This document shows, in pieces, positions 19,778 to 27,324 of a stretch of DNA of 64,000 nucleotides. Both the position numbers and the translations under genes were made by a program. The first letter of the stretch is position 1, and each line of letters opens with the position of its first letter. The DNA lies in contig JAFDZT010000007.1 in NCBI GenBank assembly GCA_018266735.1, positions 62,001 through 126,000 of the forward strand. The letters run 5' to 3'. A model generated the notes under the pieces. The model was not told the origin of the DNA and made no database searches. It saw only the letters and a list, made by a program, of their open reading frames with translations. This DNA comes from Bacteroidota bacterium. Its GTDB lineage: Bacteria > Bacteroidota > Ignavibacteria > Kapaibacteriales > Kapaibacteriaceae.

Positions 19778-21888
19778 TCGAGCAACGACTTCATGAACTT
19801 CGCGAGTCGCTTCGTGCCTCGCCAATCGACGATGGTGTGCGGGCGCAGATCCTTGCCTGCGTCTTCGATGCCGAAGCAACGGGCGATGCTGTCCTGATCG
19901 CCAAGGCCCATGTGGTGTTGGCCGAGTATCATTTCTCGAAAGGACAGCAAGACCAAACGGTGTCGATCGCCGAACGGGCCCTGGCAGCCGCCGCCGGGAA
20001 GGCACCTCGTGAAGAGGCCGACCTGCTCTATCTGTTGGGTCGTACGTCCATGGCGCTCACCGACGTCACGTCGTCGCTCTCCTACTTCGAACGCGCGATC
20101 GCCATCCTGCAAGAACATTCCATTGACGGAGTGGTCAAGGTCTACCTTCGCTACGGCGAGGCCCTTGGCAAGGCACGGCGCTTTGCCGATGCCGCCCACA
20201 TGCTCGAGAAGGCACTGCGCTCGTATGAGGCCATCAACGATGTCTATGGTGCGATCAACTGCTGCAATCGACTGACGTTGCACTACATCCATACGGGCAT
20301 GTATGCCAAGGCGATGGAGTATGCGTATGAGTCGCTGACGCTGCTGGATGCGGAACCGAACGATGGACAGAAGGCATCGGCCTTCAAGAGTTTGTGCATC
20401 ATCCATACTCGACTCGGAATGCTGCCGCGCGCCATCGAATATGGTGTGCGAGGGTTGGACGTTTCACGACGTGTGCACGGTCCACTCCCCCAGGCCGACA
20501 TGCTCGGCTGCGTCGGAGATGCCTACTATCGTAGTGGTGATGTAGGCGCTGCCTTGCATTACTTCACCGAAGCGGCAGCCTTCTATCAGCAAGGTGGCTC
20601 GAAGATCGGTCAAGGCTTCGTCTACACCTCTCTTGCCGTTGCCTATCGCGATGGCGGCAAGTACGACGATGCACTGAAGCTGGTCGATCAGGTGATCGAC
20701 ATCTTCACCACCGGCAACTACACATTGGGGCTTGCCGCGGCAACACTGATCAAGGTGAGCATTCTCATTCACATGGGTTTGCTCGACGATGCCGATGCAC
20801 TCCTGACGACGATCGTTGCCGACGAGTCCACGGAACCCCAGACAGCGCTGGACATCTATGCTGCGCGCGTCACGCTTGCCGATGCGCGTGGCGACGCAAC
20901 GTCGGCCGCACGCTATCGGTTGCTCCTGCAACGACTCTCCGTGCATGTCTTCTCCAACGAGGCCATTACCGAGGCCTTGGAACGATTCCGTTCGCGCGAG
21001 CTTCCACGTCGCGGATCCGATCTGCCAACACTCGACCATCTCTTCTCGACCTCGACGTCGATCCCCGCCCCGCCACCTCCCAAGCCCATTGCAGCACCGA
21101 TCGCACCGATCACGGCAAGTGCGCCGACACTTTCTCCATCTTTTACGATCACGACGTTCGGGTCGTTCGTTGTGCGCAGAAATGGCGAAGAGATCTCGCC
21201 CGAGCAATGGAAGCGCAAAAAGGCACGCGATGTGTTCAAGTACCTGTTGTTGCGCTACCGTCGGTCCGTGACCCCAGAGGAGATCATCACTGCCTTGTGG
21301 GGAGAGGATGCCGATGTTGATGCCTGCATCCCCACGTTGCAGAACTCCGTGTCGTTCATTCGCACCGCTCTCGAACCCCACCTCAAGCCGCGACAACCCT
21401 CATCCTACCTGGTGTTCCGCGATGGTGCGTATCTGCTTGACTTCAAGGACGCGGCCGAGATCGATCTGTTCACGTTCCTCTCAACACTGGATGATCGCCG
21501 GAACGAAACGTCGACCGAGCAGCAGATCTCCATGCTCACGGCAGCAACGCAGCTCTATACGGGAGATCTGTTGCCGGACGATCGGTATGATGATTGGACG
21601 GCTCCCATGCGCGATGAATGCAAGGAACGTTGTATCGAGGCTCTTCTCGAGCTCTCGCAGCTACACTTCGATACGGGCAACACCACAGACGGGACGGCGG
21701 CGGTACGTCGCGTCCTGCAACTGGACGACACGTATGAGGAGGCCTACGAGGTGCTCATCTCCGAGCTTCTGCGCACCGGACGTTCATCCGATGCAGAGCG
21801 CGTGTTCGAGTCGGCCAAAAAGGCCTATCAACGCGAATACAATTCCCTTCCACCCTCCACCATTGCATCACTGGTGTCGAAGCGGTGA
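19774..21888 (+). CDS. TPR protein with C-terminal SARP-type winged helix and BTAD domain
   Basis: This 704-residue protein starts at GTG 19774 (GTGA overlap with the protease stop). Residues about 1-400 are tetratricopeptide-like helical repeats (for example LSYFERAIAILQEH and SLAVAYRDGGKYDDALKLVD). A Pro/Ala-rich linker near 430-455 follows. The C-terminal part is a winged helix (FTITTFGSFVVRRNGEEI, WKRKKARDVFKYLLLR, VTPEEIITALWGE) plus a bacterial transcriptional-activation domain (LYTGDLLPDDRYDDW, LEDT-type helices). SARP regulators usually have the DNA-binding unit first; here it is last. Likely a cytoplasmic transcription regulator with a large sensing arm; targets unknown. Confidence 0.8.
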   Translation: MIEQRLHELRESLRASPIDDGVRAQILACVFDAEATGDAVLIAKAHVVLAEYHFSKGQQDQTVSIAERALAAAAGKAPREEADLLYLLGRTSMALTDVTSSLSYFERAIAILQEHSIDGVVKVYLRYGEALGKARRFADAAHMLEKALRSYEAINDVYGAINCCNRLTLHYIHTGMYAKAMEYAYESLTLLDAEPNDGQKASAFKSLCIIHTRLGMLPRAIEYGVRGLDVSRRVHGPLPQADMLGCVGDAYYRSGDVGAALHYFTEAAAFYQQGGSKIGQGFVYTSLAVAYRDGGKYDDALKLVDQVIDIFTTGNYTLGLAAATLIKVSILIHMGLLDDADALLTTIVADESTEPQTALDIYAARVTLADARGDATSAARYRLLLQRLSVHVFSNEAITEALERFRSRELPRRGSDLPTLDHLFSTSTSIPAPPPPKPIAAPIAPITASAPTLSPSFTITTFGSFVVRRNGEEISPEQWKRKKARDVFKYLLLRYRRSVTPEEIITALWGEDADVDACIPTLQNSVSFIRTALEPHLKPRQPSSYLVFRDGAYLLDFKDAAEIDLFTFLSTLDDRRNETSTEQQISMLTAATQLYTGDLLPDDRYDDWTAPMRDECKERCIEALLELSQLHFDTGNTTDGTAAVRRVLQLDDTYEEAYEVLISELLRTGRSSDAERVFESAKKAYQREYNSLPPSTIASLVSKR

Positions 21889-21942
21889 GTCCGCGGTGAG
21901 TTGCGCATCCGATGTTTGTGCATCATTCATTCGGAGCCTTCC

Positions 21943-22353
21943 ATGACGGACAACCAGGTCACACTCATCCAAACAAGTTTTTCCAAGGTTCGCACCATCG
22001 CCGATGCGGCCGCTACGCTGTTCTATGAGCGCCTCTTCACTTTGGCGCCCGAATTGCGTCCGCTCTTCCCCGACGATATGTCGGAGCAAAAGAAGAAGCT
22101 CATGATGATGCTAGGAATGATCGTGGCCTCGCTGAAAGATCCCGAGACGATGCGCACCATGCTCGTATCGTTGGGTCAGCGACACATGTCGTACGGCGTC
22201 ACCACGGAGCAATTCAGCATTGTTGGTGCATCCTTGATCTGGACGCTGGAACAAGGACTGGGCAAGGAGTTCACACCCGAGACGCAAACGGCCTGGCTTG
22301 CGGCGTATCACGCCATTGCGACGACGATGTCCGAGGCCATGGTCGAGGCCTGA
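21943..22353 (+). CDS. Single-domain globin (Vitreoscilla-type haemoglobin)
   Basis: This 136-residue globin starts at ATG 21943 with CGGAG upstream. Key positions are Tyr28 (helix B10) in LFYERLF, the proximal His81 (F8) in LGQRHMSYGV, and a C-terminal helix TAWLAAYHAIATTMSEAM. This is the flavohaemoglobin-like globin domain without a reductase partner, as in Vitreoscilla haemoglobin. It binds oxygen or nitric oxide in the cytoplasm and may aid respiration at low oxygen or NO detoxification. It follows the SARP gene and converges on dppA with no gap. Confidence 0.88.
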   Translation: MTDNQVTLIQTSFSKVRTIADAAATLFYERLFTLAPELRPLFPDDMSEQKKKLMMMLGMIVASLKDPETMRTMLVSLGQRHMSYGVTTEQFSIVGASLIWTLEQGLGKEFTPETQTAWLAAYHAIATTMSEAMVEA

Positions 22354-23202
22354 TCACTTCAACCAGGGTTGCGGATCTTCGAGCGTGCGCGTGATGGCAT
22401 TCCAGAACATGCGGAATGCCTCGGCGGCGTTGGCATGCGTGACGGAAAACGTGCGATCGTCAACGACGTGCACACCGTTCACCGTGGCCGCACGGTCGAG
22501 CATTTCCCGTCGGTACAGCGTGGCCGTGAGTGTAGTCGTTGCAGGATTCTCGCGTAAAGAGTACAAGCGGCGCTCCACCACCTGACGTGCGATCTCTTCG
22601 ATCTCGCTTGCGGTGCGACGTGGCGTCTTGCAGATGCCGGCCGTTGGACCAAGCGTGGTCTTCGTTGCATAGAACGTCACCGTTGGATCCCATGCGCGCA
22701 CTTCCGGTTCGAGGTCGCTATTGCCAACGATGAGTCCGACCGGAACACCATACGATGCCATGATGGCCGCATCGATCTCGGCCTCCCCTGCCACCCTGCC
22801 ATTCAATGAAAGATCGCAAATGGTGCTTCCCACGAACGTGTGGGCGAGCAATCCGCCAGGTGTGCCGGCGCGAGTGTGGAAGCCGATGAGCATGCCGACG
22901 TCGAAGGAGGCGTCGATGCCCTCGCACTGGCAGAGCGGCTTGTTCTCGTAGCGACCCGGACCGACGACGAGCATGGCACGTTCATCCAGCTCGTCGAGCA
23001 AGACGTTGCGCATGATGCCGTGTCCGTCTCCCACCACGATCTCTGCTGCCGCATCGGCCGCACAGATCCCGCGGATCGCCGCATTGATGTCGCCCGTGAG
23101 CCACCGTTGTGCAGCGGCATACCCACGTCCGTCCGGCATTAACTGGTCGTGGTGCACGACACCCGTCGCTCCTTCAAGGTCGACCGCTAGGAAGTACTTC
23201 AT
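22354..23202 (-). CDS. M55-family D-aminopeptidase (DppA-like)
   Basis: This 282-residue protein matches DppA: metal ligands Asp8 and Glu10 in AVDLEGATGV, DGHG near residue 58, and GFHTRAGTPGG with further ligand histidines. DppA is a self-compartmentalising zinc D-aminopeptidase active on D-Ala-containing peptides, so it may work with the D-Ala-D-Ala dipeptidase at 5948 in cell-wall peptide use, although they are unlinked. Its ATG overlaps the mtaB stop, so it is the second gene of an mtaB-dppA unit. Confidence 0.88.
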   Translation of the reverse strand: MKYFLAVDLEGATGVVHHDQLMPDGRGYAAAQRWLTGDINAAIRGICAADAAAEIVVGDGHGIMRNVLLDELDERAMLVVGPGRYENKPLCQCEGIDASFDVGMLIGFHTRAGTPGGLLAHTFVGSTICDLSLNGRVAGEAEIDAAIMASYGVPVGLIVGNSDLEPEVRAWDPTVTFYATKTTLGPTAGICKTPRRTASEIEEIARQVVERRLYSLRENPATTTLTATLYRREMLDRAATVNGVHVVDDRTFSVTHANAAEAFRMFWNAITRTLEDPQPWLK

Positions 23203-24587
23203 GCAATGGCAATAGGAATGTGGAAGGGATGCAAGGCGGCACGGTCTGCATGGAGTGGACGAACAATGGTGGTATGCATCGCCGATGCATTTGCGTCGAC
23301 GGGATCACCAACATGCACCACATATGGAACATGGAGGAGCGGTTCGTTGGATGTGATGGCCACGCGGACATAGTTCTCTGTCCACCCGGGATACACGCCA
23401 CGTTCCGTGTCGAAGGCTTCGGGGATCACCACATGCTCGGTATGGGCAGCCATGCGATGGCACGCACTCCGTCGCTCATCCGAGAGTGCCCGCAATCTGG
23501 CCGTGCGTGCATGACGTACCGACGATGGAACACGCGCACCAAAGGAAGCCGCCGGCGTGTTCTCGCGTTCACTGTACGTGAACACATGCAGATACGAGAA
23601 CGGAAGCGATGCGAGGAAGTGATACGATTCTTCGAACAACGCATCGGTCTCGCCCGGGAAACCCACGATGACATCGATGCCGATGGCCGCGGATGGCATG
23701 GCCGCATGTACGGCGTCGATGGTCGCTCGATACTTCTCCGGATTGTAGCGACGCTTCATGGCCTGCAGGATCGTTGCAGAGCCGCTTTGCAGCGGGACGT
23801 GCACATGGTCGCAGAAAATATCGGACGAGGCAAGCACATCGATCACATCGGCACGCAGCGTGTTCGGTTCGATCGACGAGATGCGGATGCGAAACCCGGG
23901 TGTACGATCGCGAAGTGCACGGAGTACGTCGACGAAACGATCGCCCGTGGGAGTGGAATACTCGCCAACGTTCACGCCTGTGAGCACCACTTCCTGATAT
24001 CCCTCTGCTTCGAGGGCGCTCACTTCGTCAAGGATGCGATCGATGGAAAGTGAACGTCCGGGGCCGCGCGCAAGCGGGATCGTACAGAACGTGCAACTGT
24101 AATCGCAACCGTCCTGGATCTTGAGAAAGGCACGCGTCCGTGTATCCGTGTCGGTGGAACGGGCCATGGAGAACGGCACGTCATCAGTGAACTCATCGAC
24201 AACGATGCGTGGACCACTCTCGGCATCTGACTGCCGTAAGAGCGTCGGTATCTGTTGTTTCTGCGCTTGCCCGACCACAAGCGACACACCATCGATCGAA
24301 GCAAGCCGCTCGGGTTGTAACTGCGCATAACAGCCGGTGATGGCCACGCGGGCATGTGGCGATCGTCGAAGTCCACGACGGACCAGCGATCGACACTCCG
24401 CATCGGCGCGCTCGGTAACGGTGCAGGTGTTCACCACGACCACGTCTACATCTTCGCCAAATGGGACAACGTGATACCCATCCTGCAGGAACTGTTCGCG
24501 GAGTGCAGATGACTCGGCATAGTTCAGTTTGCAACCGAGGGTGGTGATCGCAACGCGTGGTCGCTGTGATGTATCTTCGTTCGACAT
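23199..24587 (-). CDS. mtaB: tRNA (N6-threonylcarbamoyladenosine-37) methylthiotransferase MtaB
   Basis: This 462-residue radical-SAM enzyme converts t6A37 to ms2t6A37 in tRNAs reading ANN codons. The start at 24587 (MSNEDTSQRPRVAITTLGC) aligns with the family. A longer open frame upstream to 24971 is antisense to the thioesterase gene and is excluded. The N-terminal cluster cysteines are in TLGCKLNYAES, VNTCTVTERAD and ITGCYAQLQ. The radical-SAM C-x3-C-x2-C is in DGCDYSCTFCTIP. A TRAM-like C-terminal domain follows. The short distance to the divergent thioesterase gene (39 bp) suggests a shared control region. Confidence 0.9.
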   Translation of the reverse strand: MSNEDTSQRPRVAITTLGCKLNYAESSALREQFLQDGYHVVPFGEDVDVVVVNTCTVTERADAECRSLVRRGLRRSPHARVAITGCYAQLQPERLASIDGVSLVVGQAQKQQIPTLLRQSDAESGPRIVVDEFTDDVPFSMARSTDTDTRTRAFLKIQDGCDYSCTFCTIPLARGPGRSLSIDRILDEVSALEAEGYQEVVLTGVNVGEYSTPTGDRFVDVLRALRDRTPGFRIRISSIEPNTLRADVIDVLASSDIFCDHVHVPLQSGSATILQAMKRRYNPEKYRATIDAVHAAMPSAAIGIDVIVGFPGETDALFEESYHFLASLPFSYLHVFTYSERENTPAASFGARVPSSVRHARTARLRALSDERRSACHRMAAHTEHVVIPEAFDTERGVYPGWTENYVRVAITSNEPLLHVPYVVHVGDPVDANASAMHTTIVRPLHADRAALHPFHIPIAIA

Positions 24588-24626
24588 GTCGCACAAATTA
24601 ACACCATTCATCACCTGGGTGTCACC

Positions 24627-25025
24627 ATGAAAGCAGGCGTAGAGAACAGCGTTGGATCGATCGACGTGCTGGTCACACCCGAGATGTCGGCTCGATTGGA
24701 TGGACGTGAGATCCATCACGTGTACTCCACGTTCTGGCTTGCCTATCATGCCGAAGTGGCGGCACGTCGTGCCATCGAGCCCTTCTTCGAGAAAGGTGAG
24801 AACGCCGTTGGTGCCGAGCTGCAGATCAAACATCTGGCCATGACGGCCATTGGTGCCACAGTGCACATCACGGCTCGCGTGACGCAGGTTCGCGGCCCTG
24901 TGATCACCTGTGCGATCGAGGCACGGGTCGGAAACAAGAATACCCTCGTTGCAGAGGGTATTCAAGTACAAGTGTGTATCACAGATACGATCGTTCAGGA
25001 AAGAGTGAAGAACGCTCTGCGTTGA
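24627..25025 (+). CDS. Hotdog-fold thioesterase (FlK-like)
   Basis: This 132-residue protein resembles fluoroacetyl-CoA thioesterase FlK and its broad family: STFWLAYHAEVAARRAIEPF, then GENAVGAELQIKHLAMTAIG, then VHITARVTQVRGPVITCAIEA. These proteins hydrolyse small acyl-CoA thioesters in the cytoplasm. The usual FlK Thr/Glu/His triad may be partly present (His in IKHLA, Glu in GAELQ), but the substrate is unknown. It is monocistronic, divergent from mtaB and convergent with the VWA gene. Confidence 0.75.
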   Translation: MKAGVENSVGSIDVLVTPEMSARLDGREIHHVYSTFWLAYHAEVAARRAIEPFFEKGENAVGAELQIKHLAMTAIGATVHITARVTQVRGPVITCAIEARVGNKNTLVAEGIQVQVCITDTIVQERVKNALR

Positions 25026-25034
25026 GGTCCGTTG

Positions 25035-26423
25035 TTAGAGTTTCGACAGGATGAGCGTCGTCTTCTTCGTTGAGGAGTTGCTCAATTGCCGCGTGTTGCC
25101 CATGCTATGCACACGTGCCGAGGGTACACCGCGACGAATGAGAAGCTCGCGAATGGCTTGCGTCCGACGCGTTGCCAGTGTAACAACGTCGGGATCGTTC
25201 GTGTTGTTCTCTCCAAAGTGCGAGATCTCCAAGGCGAGGTCACGACGCCGGATGAGCACGGTCGCAATGCTATCAAGTGCAGCAGCGTCGGCCGGAGAGA
25301 TGTCCACTTCGTTCAGGTACTGTACGTCCATGTTGATGACAAGTGCTTCTTGGGTTTGGGCGGTGTTGGGCACTTCAACGTTGGACTTGGGGAGCATTTC
25401 GAGAATGTCGCGTGAGTGCACGTTACCGCTTCCGGACAAGTGAACGGTCGTGATAGCGCTCACGATGTTCTCTGGCGCCTCGGGTTCACGACTGCGGATG
25501 GAGAGGCGATAGGTGTGTCGCAACGCACTGTACATCCCAAGGAAGACCTTGTCGAAGTCGTAGACATCGTTCAATCGCGTCACACGGCCACCGGTCGCTC
25601 CCGCCATTTCATGAAGTGGATCGTCGTTTGCCACGCCGTACGTAACGGCGAACACTTGTGTACCGGTTGCCACGGCCTTATCGATCACCTGCTGAAGAGA
25701 GATGGCCGAAGAATTGTCCTCTCCGTCGGTGAAGACGATCATTACCCGCTTGGAATCCTGCGGAGCCGTTGAGAGTTGCTCGAGAGCTGCCATGGCACCG
25801 TCGTAAATGGCCGTTCCCTCGCTCCGGAGGTTCAAACCGTTCACCTTGAAGCCATTCATGAACGTTGCATGCTCCTTGGTGAGCGGCACCTCGGTTTGCA
25901 CCCGACCTGTGAACTTTACCACGGAAACGTAGTCGTTGGCATCGAACAGCGACAGTGCGTGCTGCACAGCACGCTGCATCCGAAGGGCACGTGGCACGGT
26001 CATGGACGGACTGTGGTCCAGCACAAAGGCGATCGCAAAGCTCTCGTTCTCCACCTTCCGCTGTTCAAGTACGTTGATATCTTCTGGGTGCGTTGGGATC
26101 TGGAGCGTGGAGATCACATAGTCCTTCCACAGGGCACGATAATCTTCCTGGGGTGACACGAAGGGGGGCGCATACTGTCCGATCGTCCGTCCTGTGGTGA
26201 TGTCATACAGGGCAACATCGAACTCCAGGCCCGAAGACGTCGTCCGCTTTTCCAACACATGCGCTGCCGCCGTGTTCGAATTCACGAGGTCATAGACCGC
26301 TCGCTTGCCCAAGGCAGGGGCCGCCGGAGTGGTCGCAACCACTGCCACCGCAAACTGTGACGCTACAATGAATAGCGTCGCGATCGCGCAAAAAAGGAAA
26401 CCTCGTCCATTGCTGTAGTTCAT
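25035..26423 (-). CDS. Exported VWA-domain protein with OmpA-like C-terminus
   Basis: This 462-residue protein starts at ATG 26423 with GGAG upstream. A signal peptide (LFCAIATLFIVASQFAVAVVA) is followed by a beta-rich region, a von Willebrand A domain (about 135-310) with the MIDAS motif DHSPSMTVP and VFTDGEDNS, and a C-terminal OmpA/MotB-like fold (SIATVLIRRRDLALEISHF, then TLATRRTQAIRELLIRRGV). It is likely periplasmic or surface-exposed, binding a ligand through the metal site and peptidoglycan at its end. Its partner is unknown. It has an unusually long, AT-rich upstream region. Confidence 0.78.
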   Translation of the reverse strand: MNYSNGRGFLFCAIATLFIVASQFAVAVVATTPAAPALGKRAVYDLVNSNTAAAHVLEKRTTSSGLEFDVALYDITTGRTIGQYAPPFVSPQEDYRALWKDYVISTLQIPTHPEDINVLEQRKVENESFAIAFVLDHSPSMTVPRALRMQRAVQHALSLFDANDYVSVVKFTGRVQTEVPLTKEHATFMNGFKVNGLNLRSEGTAIYDGAMAALEQLSTAPQDSKRVMIVFTDGEDNSSAISLQQVIDKAVATGTQVFAVTYGVANDDPLHEMAGATGGRVTRLNDVYDFDKVFLGMYSALRHTYRLSIRSREPEAPENIVSAITTVHLSGSGNVHSRDILEMLPKSNVEVPNTAQTQEALVINMDVQYLNEVDISPADAAALDSIATVLIRRRDLALEISHFGENNTNDPDVVTLATRRTQAIRELLIRRGVPSARVHSMGNTRQLSNSSTKKTTLILSKL

Positions 26424-26697
26424 CGCGTGCTCCACTCAGATTTCGAGTTTGAGCAGCATTACGTACTCTTACGTACGTTTATGCCACGCGCGAATGTACT
26501 ACGTATTTGTACCGCATGCAAGTACTTTCTGCGTATATCTACGGACGTAAATCGAAAGAACTTTAAGGGCCTTGCTTAAGTACTCTTGTTATATAATACT
26601 TACCCATTATCTCTTAAGGTCTCTTCTCGCACTTTTTCTTCTCATAACTACGTATCTCATTGGATCTTTGATCTCTGATCCTTGATCTCTCGTCCCA
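26424..26697. other. AT-rich intergenic region with TACGTA palindromes
   Basis: There are 274 bp without a gene. TACGTA occurs at 26460-26465, 26470-26475 and 26500-26505, and related ACGTA and GTACT strings recur up to about 26660. The left side upstream of the VWA gene should hold its promoter, but I see no TAnnTTTG match. The right end (about 26660-26695) is a GATCT/GATCA-rich repeat directly after the Ogg gene stop. Confidence 0.6.
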
Positions 26698-27324
26698 TTA
26701 CTTCAACACCTCTCCGGCCACAGAGCTCCAGAACAGCAGGTCGACCTCGTCCATTTCCACCCCGATCCCCTCGCAAAACCGTCGGAATCGCTCTTCGATG
26801 TCGAGGTAGATCTTGCGTGTTCCGACCGTTGGCACTTCATCCAACACCCCGCACTCGACCAGACAGCGAAGGAGGTGACGGTCGATGATGGCCAGGTTGC
26901 GGTGACCGATGTTGCGGAGGAAGTGACTCGCCTCCTTGAGGCCAAAGCCGTTGACCTTGGTCACCAACTCATCGCGGAGCTGCGGCGATGGCAGACCGGA
27001 GGCAAGGAGTGCATCGATCTCCCCCCAGTGCTGCTGCACCCATTCGATGCGACGGGCCTTCGTGTTGTGGAAACGGATGTAATGCTCTTTGTTGGCGAGG
27101 ATCCCTGCCACCTCCCCTCCCTTTTCCCGATACTCCATGGCCTGAAGCGTCTGTTGGACGATCAGGGCGTGGCGGGCGCGTGATTGTGGGGTGCAAAGGC
27201 AGAAGCAGAGTTCATAGAACCAGGCGTCGCGGGGGACGCGGGCGAAGTCGTCCAAGCGCGACAGGATCTGTTCACGTGTCGTGAGATAGAGGGCAAGGAG
27301 GTGGGGCGGCAGGACCGGCGTCAT
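26698..27324 (-). CDS. Ogg2-type 8-oxoguanine DNA glycosylase/AP lyase
   Basis: This 208-residue HhH-GPD enzyme excises oxidised guanine from DNA. The start at 27324 overlaps the upstream VWA gene stop (ATGA); a longer frame to 27405 is rejected. The helix-hairpin-helix reads VTKVNGFGLKEASHFLRNIG, with catalytic Lys in FGLKEAS and the essential Asp in LAIIDRHLLR, the K/D pair of the Ogg family. The compact size and lack of an N-terminal beta-sheet domain match the Ogg2 branch seen in archaea and some bacteria. Confidence 0.85.
   Translation of the reverse strand: MTPVLPPHLLALYLTTREQILSRLDDFARVPRDAWFYELCFCLCTPQSRARHALIVQQTLQAMEYREKGGEVAGILANKEHYIRFHNTKARRIEWVQQHWGEIDALLASGLPSPQLRDELVTKVNGFGLKEASHFLRNIGHRNLAIIDRHLLRCLVECGVLDEVPTVGTRKIYLDIEERFRRFCEGIGVEMDEVDLLFWSSVAGEVLK

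Noticed and set aside
27265..27285. parS-like site around TGTTCACGTGTC
   Set aside because: It contains CACGTG but does not match the flanks of TGTTTCACGTGAAACA and lies inside the Ogg gene region.
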